Shown here: one piece after another, positions 18,750 through 28,055 of the stretch
Position numbering within the stretch: position 1 is the first letter of the stretch
How the letters are laid out: each line of letters starts with the position of its first letter
From: AP-15 sp963775875
GTDB lineage: Bacteria; Pseudomonadota; Alphaproteobacteria; ATCC43930; CGMCC-115725
NCBI GenBank assembly: GCA_963775875.1
Contig: CAVZKP010000039.1
Span: forward strand, 1-64,000
Length of the DNA stretch: 64,000 bases
Reading direction: 5' to 3'
Notes under the pieces: generated by a model
Databases searched by the model: none
Seen by the model: the letters and a program-made list of their open reading frames with translations, nothing else
What the model was told of the DNA's origin: nothing
Program-made: the position numbers and the translations under genes

Positions 18750-20274
18750 GGGGTTTTGAGGTCACGTCGTAGACCACCCGGTTGATGCCGCGGACCTCGT
18801 TGATGATGCGGGTGGCGGCGCGGCCGAGAAATTCGTGGGCAAACGGAAAGGTGTCGGCGGTCATCCCATCGGTCGAGGTCACCGCGCGCAGGGCGCAGGC
18901 GTAATCATAGGTGCGCGCATCGCCCATCACCCCGACGCTCCTGACCGGCAGCAGCACGGCAAAGGCCTGCCAGATCGCGTCATAGAGCCCGGCATTGCGG
19001 ATCTCCTCGATAAACACCGCATCGGCCTTGCGCAGGATTTCGAGCTTGTCGCGGGTGACTTCGCCGGGGATACGGATCGCCAGACCCGGGCCGGGAAACG
19101 GGTGGCGGCCGACCAGCCGCTCGGGCAGGCCGAGTTCGCGGCCGAGCGCGCGCACCTCGTCCTTGAACAGCTCACGCAATGGCTCGACCAGTTTCAGTTT
19201 CATCCGCTCGGGCAGGCCGCCGACATTGTGGTGCGATTTGATCGTGACCGAAGGGCCGCCGATAGCGCTCACCAACTCGATCACATCGGGGTACAGCGTT
19301 CCCTGCGCGAGAAACTCGACATCGCCTAATTTCTGCGCCTCCTCGTCGAACACGTCGATAAAGGCGGCGCCGATCCGCTTGCGCTTTTCCTCGGGGTCGG
19401 TGACGCCGGCCAGCCTGGCCAGAAACAGCTCGCCGGCATCGCGGTGAACCAGCGGGATGTTGTAGTGGCGGCGGAACAGGTCGACAACCTCTTCGGCCTC
19501 GCCGGCGCGCAGCAGGCCGGTATCGACAAAGATGCAGGTCAGCTGATCGCCGACCGCCTCGTGCAATAATGCCGCCGCGACCGCGGAATCGACCCCGCCC
19601 GACAAACCGCAGACAATATTGCCGTGGCCGACCCGATCGCGAATATGGTCGAGCGCGTGGGCGCGAAACAGCGCCATCGTCCAATCGCCGCGGCAGCCCG
19701 CGACCTTATGGGTGAAATTGCGCAGCAATTCCGCCCCCTGCGGCGTGTGCGCCACCTCGGGGTGAAATAGAAAACCGTAAAACCGCCGCTCGTCATCGGC
19801 GATCGCGGCATAGGGTGCGGCGTCGCTGGCGGCCACCGCGCGGAAGCCGGCCGGCAGCGCCTCGACCTTGTCGCCGTGGCTCATCCACACCTGGGCGCGA
19901 CCGCCGCTGGGCCACAGCCCGTCGAACAGCAGGCAGTCGTCGAGAATGTCGACGAAAGCGCGGCCGAATTCCTGATGCTCGCTCAACGCCACGCGACCGC
20001 CCAACTCGTCGCACATCGTCTGCATGCCATAGCAGATCCCGAGTACCGGCACCCCGAGCTTGAACGCGATCGCTGGTGCGCGCGGCGAACTGCCCTCGGT
20101 CACCGAGGCCGGGCCGCCCGACAGGATGATCGCGCGCGGGTCGAAGTTGCGGACCTTTTCCTCGTCGACCGTATAGGGATGGATCTCGCAATAGACCCCG
20201 CTCTCGCGCACGCGGCGGGCGATCAGCTGGGTGACCTGGCTGCCGAAATCGAGGATCAGGATGCGGTCGGACAT
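18727..20274 (-). CDS. guaA: GMP synthase (glutamine-hydrolysing)
   Basis: Converts XMP to GMP using glutamine and ATP, the last step of guanine nucleotide synthesis; cytosolic homodimer. The 515-residue frame is intact. The glutaminase domain has GICYGMQTM (catalytic Cys) and FHPEVAHT (His). The ATP-pyrophosphatase P-loop is SGGVDS. The C-terminal dimerisation domain ends in the invariant PPGTIEWE. It overlaps rsmB by 19 bp upstream. Its 3' end borders the ICE integrase and seems to be the integration target, with the reading frame preserved. Confidence 0.97.
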   Translation of the reverse strand: MSDRILILDFGSQVTQLIARRVRESGVYCEIHPYTVDEEKVRNFDPRAIILSGGPASVTEGSSPRAPAIAFKLGVPVLGICYGMQTMCDELGGRVALSEHQEFGRAFVDILDDCLLFDGLWPSGGRAQVWMSHGDKVEALPAGFRAVAASDAAPYAAIADDERRFYGFLFHPEVAHTPQGAELLRNFTHKVAGCRGDWTMALFRAHALDHIRDRVGHGNIVCGLSGGVDSAVAAALLHEAVGDQLTCIFVDTGLLRAGEAEEVVDLFRRHYNIPLVHRDAGELFLARLAGVTDPEEKRKRIGAAFIDVFDEEAQKLGDVEFLAQGTLYPDVIELVSAIGGPSVTIKSHHNVGGLPERMKLKLVEPLRELFKDEVRALGRELGLPERLVGRHPFPGPGLAIRIPGEVTRDKLEILRKADAVFIEEIRNAGLYDAIWQAFAVLLPVRSVGVMGDARTYDYACALRAVTSTDGMTADTFPFAHEFLGRAATRIINEVRGINRVVYDVTSKPPGTIEWE

Positions 20275-21623
20275 GGCAAATGGTCCTCCGGGATTTCGAA
20301 AGTCGGTAAGGCGGAGCGGCGCTCGAACACGGCAACAAAAAAACCGTCGGTGCCATGCCGCGCCGGTGTCAGGAACAGATAATCATCGCCGCCGGGGCAG
20401 GCGCCGCCGATCGTCTCCTCCCAGGCGCGCGCGGCGGGGAAGAGCGAGAATTCGGGCGCCGCGGCGAGAAAATCTTCGGCCTGCGCCGCATCCTCCTCGC
20501 GCAGCAGCGAGCAGGTGGCGTAGATCAGGCGACCGCCCGGACGGACCAGGCGGGCGGCGCTGCGCAGGATCTGCTGCTGGCGCTCGACCAGTTCGGCCAG
20601 ATCCTCCGGGCGCGAGCGCCATTTGGCGTCAGGATTGCGCCGCCAGGTCCCGGTGCCGAGGCAGGGCACGTCGACAAACACCCGGTCAAAGCCGCCGGCA
20701 TGGCGCTTGACCCATTTGTCGCGTTCGCTCGCGAGCACCCGGCGCTCGACATTGCCGGCGCCGGCGCGCCGCAGCCGGCGGGCGGCGCGTTCGAGCCGGC
20801 GGGCCGAGACATCGCAGGCGACCAGCTTGCCGCGGTTGGCCATTCCCGCCGCCAAGGCCAGGGTCTTGCCGCCGGCCCCCGCGCAGAAATCGACGACCCG
20901 CATCCCGGGCCGCGCGCCGGCCAGCAGGGCGGCGAGTTGCGAGCCCTCATCCTGCACGTCGAAGAGGCCGTCCCTGAACGCGGCGAGACCGGAAAGCGGC
21001 GCTCGCTCGGCGAGCCTGAGCCCGACCGGGGACCATGGGGTCGGCTCGGCCCTGACCCCCTCGGCGGCGAGCGCGCGGCGCGCCGTATCGCGGTCGGTCT
21101 TCAACAGATTGATCCGCAAGTCGGTCGATGCCGGGCCGTTGAGCGCGGCCATCTCGCGTTCGAGGCTGTTGCCGAAAACCCGTTCGAGATGCGGCTCTAG
21201 CCATTCCGGCACGCCGTTCGCGACCGCGCGGGGCATCTGCGGGTGGCGCAGGGTGCGGCTGCCGAGGCTGTCGACCAGCGCCGTCTCGCCGGCATTCAGC
21301 GTCGCCGGGCGAAAGCGGTCGCCATCGCAGCAGGAAGCAACCGTTTCCGGCCGCCAGCCTTCGGCCAGCACCAGCCCGGCCAGCACCCGGCTTCGCGCCG
21401 CGGTTTCGAGCGTGCCCTTGCCGATCCGCGCGATCCACCAGTCGAGCGCCGCGCGGTGGCGCAAAACGGCATAGACGTGACCGGCGATCTGCGCCCGGTC
21501 CTTGGCGCCGATATAGCGCCGGCGGCGGAAATAATCGGCGGCGGCATCGTCGGCCGGGCGCGCCCCGGTCTCGATTTCGGCGAGGATCTCGATCGCGGCG
21601 GCGACCTGGGCACCGGGGGTCAA
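20256..21623 (-). CDS. rsmB: RsmB/NOP2-type RNA cytosine-C5 methyltransferase
   Basis: SAM-dependent m5C methyltransferase, probably of 16S rRNA, 455 residues. An N-terminal NusB-like domain (residues 1-130) is followed by the methyltransferase core with DFCAGAGGKTLALAA (SAM motif I), DVPCLGTG (motif IV, Pro-Cys) and YATCSLLREED (the catalytic Cys motif). It lies between guaB and guaA on the same strand, a usual order in Rhodospirillales, and overlaps the guaA start. Confidence 0.88.
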   Translation of the reverse strand: MTPGAQVAAAIEILAEIETGARPADDAAADYFRRRRYIGAKDRAQIAGHVYAVLRHRAALDWWIARIGKGTLETAARSRVLAGLVLAEGWRPETVASCCDGDRFRPATLNAGETALVDSLGSRTLRHPQMPRAVANGVPEWLEPHLERVFGNSLEREMAALNGPASTDLRINLLKTDRDTARRALAAEGVRAEPTPWSPVGLRLAERAPLSGLAAFRDGLFDVQDEGSQLAALLAGARPGMRVVDFCAGAGGKTLALAAGMANRGKLVACDVSARRLERAARRLRRAGAGNVERRVLASERDKWVKRHAGGFDRVFVDVPCLGTGTWRRNPDAKWRSRPEDLAELVERQQQILRSAARLVRPGGRLIYATCSLLREEDAAQAEDFLAAAPEFSLFPAARAWEETIGGACPGGDDYLFLTPARHGTDGFFVAVFERRSALPTFEIPEDHLPCPTAS

Positions 21624-21734
21624 GAGGCTCCTGAACCGCCGGCCATCAGCCGGGCGGCGCCCCTCGCCCCGGCGCTCTCCCCGGGCTTGCCCCAGGCAGA
21701 GATCCGCGCCGCGCCCCGGCCGGGGAAGGCAAGA

Positions 21735-23199
21735 TCAATGTTCGGACGGATAATTGGGCGCCTCGCGGGTCATCGCGATGTCGTGGACATGGCTCTCGCG
21801 CAACCCCGACGGCGTGATCCGGACAAAGGTGCAATTTTCCTGCATCTCGCGGATCGTGCGGTTGCCGGTATAGCCCATCGCCGCGCGCAGCCCGCCGATC
21901 AGCTGATGGATGATGTTGCCGACTGGCCCCTTATGCGGCACCCGGGCCTCGACCCCCTCGGGCACCAGCTTCAGCGTGCTGGTCACCTCCTGCTGGAAAT
22001 AGCGGTCGGCCGAACCGCGCGCCATCGCCCCGATCGAGCCCATTCCCCGATAATATTTATAGCTGCGGCCCTGATAGAGGAACACCTCGCCCGGGCTCTC
22101 ATCGGTGCCGGCGAACAGCGAGCCGAGCATCGCGCAGTCGGCGCCGGCGGCGATCGCCTTGGCGAGATCGCCGGAAAACTTGATGCCGCCATCGCCGATC
22201 ACCGGCACGCCGAATTTGCGGCATTCGGCGACGGTGTCGACGATCGCGGTGAATTGCGGCACGCCGACCCCGGCGACCATCCGGGTGGTGCAGATCGACG
22301 CCGGGCCGACCCCGACCTTGACCGCATCGACGCCGGCCTCGATCAACGCCCGGGCGCCCTCGGCGGTCACCACATTGCCGCCGATGACCTGGGTATAATT
22401 CGACAGATGGCGTATCTCCCTGACCGCCGCGATCACCCGGTCGGAGTGGCCGTGCGCGGTGTCGACCACCAGCACGTCGAGCCCGGCGGCAAACAGCGCT
22501 TCGGCCCGTTCGACCCCGTCGGCGCCGGTGCCGGTCGCGGCGGCGGCGCGCAGCCGCCCGTGCCCATCCTTGCACGCGGTCGGAAAGCGCTGCGCCTTTT
22601 CGATGTCCTTGACGGTGATCAGCCCGATGCAGCGATAGGCTTCGTCGACGACCATCAGCTTTTCGATGCGGTGCTGATGCAGAAGGCGCTTGGCTTCCTC
22701 GCGCCCGACACCTCTCGTGCACGGTTACCAGGGCGTCCTTGGTCATCAGCTCGGCGACCGGCTGGCGCGGATCACTGGCAAAGCGCACGTCGCGATTGGT
22801 CAGGATGCCAGCGAGGCGGCTGGAGCCCCGCTCGACCACCGGAATCCCCGAGATGCGGTGATCGGTCATCAGCCGCAGCGCGTCGGCGAGGGTCTCGTCG
22901 GGGTGGATGGTGACCGGGTTGACCACCATCCCGGCTTCGAATTTCTTGACCTTGCGGACCTCGTCCGCCTGCTGTTCGATCGGCATGTTGCGGTGAATCA
23001 CGCCGATACCGCCAGCCTGGGCCAGCGCGATCGCCAGCGCGCTTTCGGTCACCGTGTCCATTGCCGCCGAGACCAGCGGGATGCCGAGCTCGATCTCGCG
23101 GGTCAGCCGGGTGCGGGTGTCGGTGCCGCCGGGCAGGACCGCGGAGGCCGCCGGGACCAGCATTACGTCGTCGAATGTCAGCGCCTGCCGGATCTCCAT
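21735..23199 (-). CDS. guaB: IMP dehydrogenase (one-base frameshift in this sequence)
   Basis: Oxidises IMP to XMP with NAD, the rate-limiting step before guaA. The N-terminal part (FDDVMLVPAASAVLPG through the CBS domain RFASDPRQPVAELMTKDALVTVHE) and the C-terminal part (MVVDEAYRCIGLITVKDIEKA, catalytic GVGPASICTTR, flap ARGSADRYFQQE) are in different frames. Removing one base near 22713 restores VTVHEGVGREEAKRLLHQHR and a 487-residue protein of normal length. The gene is generally essential, so the shift is most likely an error in the sequence. Confidence 0.92.
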
Positions 23200-23286
23200 C
23201 CGCGCCTCCTCAGCGATGACGGCGCACTATACATCAGCGCACCGCGGTCAACAGCCATGGGCACAGATATAGGCGCGGCGCGGCGG

Positions 23287-23970
23287 TTATGCGCCCCGGC
23301 GGAACCCTTTCGCGACGACATAGGTCTCGGCCGATTCGGCGCGGCTGGCCGGCGGCTTGGCGTGGCGCAACTCGGTAAAGGATCGCTTGAGGCGGACGAG
23401 CAATGCGCCTTCGGTTCCGCCCTGGAAGACTTTAGCGACAAAGATCCCGCCCGGGTTGAGGATTTCCTCGGCGACGGCGAAGGCCGATTCGGCGAGGGCG
23501 ACGATCCGCAGATGATCGGTCGCGGCGTGCCCGGTCGCCGCTGGCGCCATGTCGCTCAGGACGGTATCGGCGCCGCCGCCGAGCGCCTCCCGGATCGCCG
23601 CCGCGGCCTGCGGTTCGCGCAGATCGGCGCGCAGCAGGGTGGCCCCGGCGAGCGGCGCGGTTTCAGCAAGGTCGACGCCCACAATGCGGCCGCGCGGACC
23701 GGTGCGTTCGACCGCGACCTGGGTCCAGCCGCCCGGCGCGCAACCGAGATCGACGACGCGGCGTCCCGGGCGCAGCAGGTGAAAGCGCTCGTCGAGCTCG
23801 ATCAGCTTGAAGGCGGCGCGCGAGCGGTAGCCCTGCCGGCGGGCCGCGGCGACATAGGGGTCGTTGAGCTGGCGCGACAGCCATTCGGTCGAGGACGGCT
23901 TGCGCCGGCGGGATTTATGCAACCGCACCGCCGACGGCCGATCGCCGGTGCCGCCCGCGCCCTTGGCCAC
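23287..23970 (-). CDS. rlmE: 23S rRNA 2'-O-methyltransferase RlmE (FtsJ)
   Basis: Methylates U2552 of 23S rRNA during late 50S assembly; 227 residues from a GTG start. The K-D-K-E catalytic set is visible: SRAAFKLIELDE (Lys), VLSDMAPAATG (Asp), FVAKVFQGG (Lys) and a later Glu. The SAM site is VDLGCAPGGWTQVA. It follows ppx with only one base between the ppx stop and its start, so the two are probably cotranscribed. Confidence 0.92.
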   Translation of the reverse strand: MAKGAGGTGDRPSAVRLHKSRRRKPSSTEWLSRQLNDPYVAAARRQGYRSRAAFKLIELDERFHLLRPGRRVVDLGCAPGGWTQVAVERTGPRGRIVGVDLAETAPLAGATLLRADLREPQAAAAIREALGGGADTVLSDMAPAATGHAATDHLRIVALAESAFAVAEEILNPGGIFVAKVFQGGTEGALLVRLKRSFTELRHAKPPASRAESAETYVVAKGFRRGA

Positions 23971-23971
23971 C

Positions 23972-25153
23972 CTAGCCCTGGATCAGATCGGACAGGATGC
24001 CCTCGCGCACGCCGCGATCGGCAACCTTCAAGCGGCCGACCGGCCAGGTCTCGCAGATCGCATCGAGGATCGCGCACCCGCTCAGCACCAGATCGGCGCG
24101 CTCGCGCCCGACGCAGGGGCTCGCGGCGCGGCCGGCGAGGTCGAGACCGGCCAGGTGAGCCGACACCGCGGCGATCTGCGCGAAGGTCAGGCTGCTGCCG
24201 TCGACCAGGGCGCGGGTATAGCGCGGCAGCGCCAGATGAATCCCGGCCAGGGTCGTCACCGTGCCCGAGCTGCCCAACATCTGCACCCGGCCGCTGCGGA
24301 TTTGGCGCAGGATGCGATGGGCGTTTTCGAATGGTCGCAAGGCGCAGGCTGCCTCCTCGACCATCATCCGATAGGTCGCGGGCGATACCTCGCCGCCAAA
24401 GCGGTCGGTCAGGGTGACGACGCCCAAGGGCAGCGATACCGACCCAAGGATCTGCGGGCGGCGGCGGCGCCGCTCCCGCCCGGCGGCGAGCCGCAGCCAG
24501 ACGATCTCGGTCGAGCCGCCGCCGATGTCGAAAACGATCGCGTAGGGGACGTACGGATCCAGCAGCGGGGCGCAGCCGGAGACGACCAGACGCGCCTCCT
24601 CGGCGGTCGAGATGATCTCGATCTCGAGCCCGATCTCCTCGCGCACCCGGCCCAGGAACGCCTCGCAATTCGCGGCGCGGCGGCAGGCTTCGGTGGCGAC
24701 GTAGCGCCCGCTGGCGATGCGGCGCAACGCGATCTTGGCCGCGCAAACCTTGAGGGCGTCCAAGGTGCGCGCGATCGCATCCTCGGACAGCGCCCCGGTC
24801 GCCGCCAGCCCTTCGCCGAGGCGAACGATGCGCGAGAACGCGTCGACGACGCGGAACCCGCCGCCCGCCGGCCGCGCCACCAGCAGCCGGCAATTGTTGG
24901 TGCCGAGATCGAGCGCCGCGACATGGGTCGGAAATCGCGGCGCCGGGTGCGCCGAACGGGCCGCCGCGGCACAGTCGGCGAGGATGGCCGGTGCCGGCGG
25001 CAACGCGCCGACGGACGCAAACCGTCCCCCGGCAGAAGCGGCAGCGCCGCCTCCAGCTGCTCCCCCGATGCCCAGCGGCTTCTCCACGGCCGGCGTCCCA
25101 TCACCACGATCGTCGATCGTAGCGCAGCCGCGCCTTGAAACAAAACCTTTCAA
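23972..25153 (-). CDS. Exopolyphosphatase / pppGpp phosphohydrolase family
   Basis: Ppx/GppA family enzyme that hydrolyses polyphosphate or pppGpp, linked to the stringent response. The ASKHA-fold phosphate 1 motif is VAALDLGTNNCRLLVA and the phosphate 2 motif is AIVFDIGGGSTEIVWL. The N-terminal 55 residues before VAALDLG are low in conservation, so the true start may be inside the frame (for example near residue 50). Neighbouring rlmE downstream is a common alphaproteobacterial pairing. Which substrate it prefers cannot be told from the sequence. Confidence 0.85.
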   Translation of the reverse strand: MKGFVSRRGCATIDDRGDGTPAVEKPLGIGGAAGGGAAASAGGRFASVGALPPAPAILADCAAAARSAHPAPRFPTHVAALDLGTNNCRLLVARPAGGGFRVVDAFSRIVRLGEGLAATGALSEDAIARTLDALKVCAAKIALRRIASGRYVATEACRRAANCEAFLGRVREEIGLEIEIISTAEEARLVVSGCAPLLDPYVPYAIVFDIGGGSTEIVWLRLAAGRERRRRRPQILGSVSLPLGVVTLTDRFGGEVSPATYRMMVEEAACALRPFENAHRILRQIRSGRVQMLGSSGTVTTLAGIHLALPRYTRALVDGSSLTFAQIAAVSAHLAGLDLAGRAASPCVGRERADLVLSGCAILDAICETWPVGRLKVADRGVREGILSDLIQG

Positions 25154-25404
25154 ATGCTCGTGATTGCGGCCGGCGCCGGATTTGGCCCCGGGGCGAGCTC
25201 AACGGAGCCAGCCGGCGAGGCCCGGATCACGCATCCGAATTTGACGCGATTGCCCGATCCGCCATTGCGCCGCAAAGGCTGTTTTCAACCTGCATCCCGG
25301 CGATGCCGGCGCGGTTGCCGCGAGCCCCTACCCACCATCGGTCCAATGTGATAGCGTCGCAGGATTGCCGGCTATGGGTGGCGGTGCCGCGTACAGCCGC
25401 CTGG

Positions 25405-25479
25405 TGGGGGATCGTCTAACGGTAGGACAGCGGACTTCTGACTCCGCCAGTCTAGGTTCGAATCCTAGTCCCCCAGCCA
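25405..25479 (+). tRNA. tRNA-Gln (anticodon CUG)
   Basis: The acceptor arms TGGGGGA/TCCCCCA, D arm GTCTAACGGTAGGAC, T arm CTAGGTTCGAATCCTAG and an encoded CCA all fold. The anticodon stem GCGGA/TCCGC encloses CTTCTGAC, giving CUG (Gln). That loop has eight bases instead of seven. Removal of one T gives CTCTGAC, which I recall as usual for alphaproteobacterial tRNA-Gln. It is either an indel error or an odd tRNA. Confidence 0.88.
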
Positions 25480-25759
25480 GCCTATCCTAGTGCTTTCGAT
25501 GGTCCGATAGAGCCGACGACGCGTGGTAGAAAACACCGCGTTTTCCGGGCCATTGCGGCACCGCCGGGTTGGCTGCGCCGGTAGAGCGACGGCAGGCCGG
25601 CGAAAGAGCGAGCGATGCCGCGGAATTTCTCTCTCGGGCGTTGTTGCACTGGCGGAACTCTGTGGATGCGCATCGCCGGAGATCGCGAGTACCCGCAGAT
25701 CAAGCCGCGCCAATGCGAACGGCCACGCTGGGGCCGTTTCGGTGATCGGATCTGGAATT

Positions 25760-26400
25760 CGCCGAAAGCGAAGCCGAGTGCGGTTCGCTGCTCCTGCCAG
25801 CTCAGCGGCAGGTGTGGGCGCTCGATCAGCATCGTGGCGGTGAGGCTGGGGGGCTGTCGTCGCTCGAGGATGGCGGTGGTGATGTCGGGGGCGAGGTAGG
25901 CGAGGCGGAGAATCTAGCTGTAGTAGGATCGATGCAGTTTCTCGGTCTTGGCCAGATCGGCAAACTTGCCGGCAGCAGCTGTTCTTGAAACGGTGGGCGT
26001 TGACGATCGCCTTGATCAGGCTGGGGTCGGGTTTCGCGGGTGGCGCGAACGGATCGGTGTGGTCGATCACCATTCGGACTTCCTTGCCAGCGCGCCGCAA
26101 CTGCACCGGGTGAGAGAGCGGCAGAGTTGGCTGCGGCGAGGCGATCGTCGAGCAATGCGGCGAGCCGGCGTGGATGCAGTTGGATGATCACCTGATCTGG
26201 ACATATGTCGACCCGTTGGACCAGGGCGAGAAGGATGAGCCGCATGCGCAAAGGCGACACATGAGCCCACTCTTCGGCGAGTTCGGTGGCAGGGCCATCA
26301 GGCTCTGCTGCAGCATCGGCTCGCCGGCCTGGGCCGTGAGAATCTCGAACAGGCTCGCGGGCTCCGCATGGCCCGCGAAGGCAGGCTCGGAACGGCTCAA
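25760..26400 (-). pseudogene. Relic of a serine recombinase C-terminus
   Basis: Fragments in several frames match the C-terminal part of alphaproteobacterial recombinase-family proteins: LILLALVQRVDICPDQVIIQLHPRRLAALL (26245-26150), PDPSLIKAIVNAHRF (about 26030), KFADLAKTEKLHRSYY, then after an in-frame stop ILRLAYLAPDITTAILE and RRQPPSLTATMLIERPHLPL. The N-terminal catalytic serine domain is absent. It is a decayed mobile-element gene next to tRNA-Gln, with shifts and at least one stop. Confidence 0.6.
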
Positions 26401-26449
26401 AAGCGATGTCGGCGATCGCCTGATCGAGGTTCAGTGGCCGTAGCGTCGC

Positions 26450-26760
26450 TGTCGCGACGACCCCGCCGGCCTTTCCTGCGACGACGTCTTCGCCGGGTTG
26501 CGCAACCCCTACAAGGTCGCCGTCCAGATCGGGCTGAGGCAAACCGCCGACTGGCTTGATGCGTGGTTCTCGCAACCGAGCGTCTACGGCATCGCCGCGA
26601 AAACGACCGGCGAGGTGGTCGCCGGCACAATTTCGCCTGCGAGCACAATTTGCGTTCTGGTCATAAAGGGCGTGGGCCACAGCTATCTCGGAACCCCAAA
26701 CGCGCTGCATTCGCTGATCTGGACCCGACCTATGGACGCGACCAGGTCCCGGACAAAGTG
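26450..26760 (+). pseudogene. Fragment of an FAD-linked oxidase (PCMH/BBE type)
   Basis: GLRNPYKVAVQIGLRQTADWLDAW, FSQPSVYGIAAKTTGEVVAG and, after frame slips, VIKGVGHSYLGTPNALHSLIWTRPMDA match the FAD-binding region of berberine-bridge-like oxidases, where KGGGHSYQGTSNAPDSLLIWTR is usual. Nothing of the gene continues beyond about 26760 and no start is visible. It is a truncated remnant joined to the recombinase relic. Confidence 0.55.
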
Positions 26761-26976
26761 AGCTACATGACCAATTCGGGACAAACCCGTGTAGCGATTG
26801 CAGGAGTAACCAGCCCTGGTCGACGTCGCACCTGCGACAGGTTATACTTATCCCAGAATTGAATCATCAATAGACTACAGAGGCAAGTGAATACGAGGAC
26901 AGGATATTAGCAGTACACACCTATTTGGCTAGCGGGTATGATCATGAGAGATTACTTCAGTTCCCTCGACGAAAAC

Positions 26977-28055
26977 TCACTGATTGGCGGGTATCGTCAC
27001 GACCGGCGCCGCCCCCTTGACGCCGGTGTCGGCGATCGAGAACAGCAACATGATGATGCCGAACGTATACTTGGATTGAATGTCAGTCCCAGCGATCCAA
27101 AACCATCTTTTATCGTATTCTACGGCGACGTAGGCGTCCTGCGGCGGCGCATCTGTGACCCAAACATGGAATGCCGGACCATTAAGGGCTCCTTGCCTGA
27201 GTCTCGACCAGTCCGGGGGCCGCTCTTCCCTCTTCCACATCTGCTTTGGGCACCTGCACGATGGCAGCGAATTCGAGCATGATTTGCAACATCGAACGCG
27301 TCATCATGTCGATCTCGTCGTCTTTTCCGGCATAGCCGCCATAGTTTACCTTGAGTTCTCGTAAGTCTGGCTTTATTCCAAGGAGGCTCTTTAACTCCCT
27401 ACCTCTGGCTGCAAGCGCTGGATCCTTGCTCGGTCCGAAGATGAGAACTGAACTCTCGGTTCCCGCCTTGGAACGCTCGATCCGGATTTGGATGGCGCCG
27501 GCGAGCTGACCTTCGCGCATAAGGTCCACGAGCCGGGTAAATTTTGGGTCGGCTGGCCGCCGAAGCCGGTTCGACTCATTATTGAGGCCATTAATCGAAT
27601 CCAACATTATCGGCATAATGCGGTCTGCAAAATAGCCCGACTGCAGCATAAACAGCACCGAACTCGGGGGGATCGGCGTCATCAGCCGCTTCAGGAAATC
27701 CACCCCGGTGAGCGGTGAATAAATCACCGTAGGCCGATCGGTGTAGGTGCCTGCGGCGTTCGCAGCTGCCGAGCGCCGTGAAGGGACCGACGATGCCCGC
27801 GGTGAAGTTCCCGGCGGTAAAGCTGCCGCCAATCGCGCTCTGTAACTGGTATCCGGCAATGACCTGGGCAACTTCGAGAAAGATCGGCATATCCGCGTAA
27901 CGCAGCTTGACGATGTTGAGTAGCGTCTGCTCCTTCCAGGAATTGCCGATGGCGCTCGCGTAGTCGATCCTGTCGTGAGCCACTGTTCCCGGCCCGATGC
28001 TGGTGCACGTCGCGAGCAAGAGGCTCAGCAGAGCAACGGGGAGCTGTCGGAGCAT
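26977..28055 (-). CDS. Conserved hypothetical lipoprotein (two frameshifts)
   Basis: The start at 28055 gives a signal peptide with a lipoprotein-like end, MLRQLPVALLSLLLATCTSIGPG. The body is read in three frames joined near 27770 (FTALGS to AANAAGTYTDRPTVIYSPLTG) and 27190 (LVETQA to RSPDWSRLRQGALN). It includes DRIDYASAIGNSWKEQTLLNIVKLRYADMP and ends GIIMLLFSIADTGVKGAAPVVTIPANQ at 26977. Joined length is about 359 residues. No function is recognised; it is probably an outer-membrane or periplasmic lipoprotein. It ends the minus-strand set that begins with the glycosidases. Confidence 0.65.

Noticed and set aside
20355..21200. Plus-strand open frame of 281 codons opposite rsmB
   Set aside because: Shadow of a clearly recognised methyltransferase gene on the minus strand.
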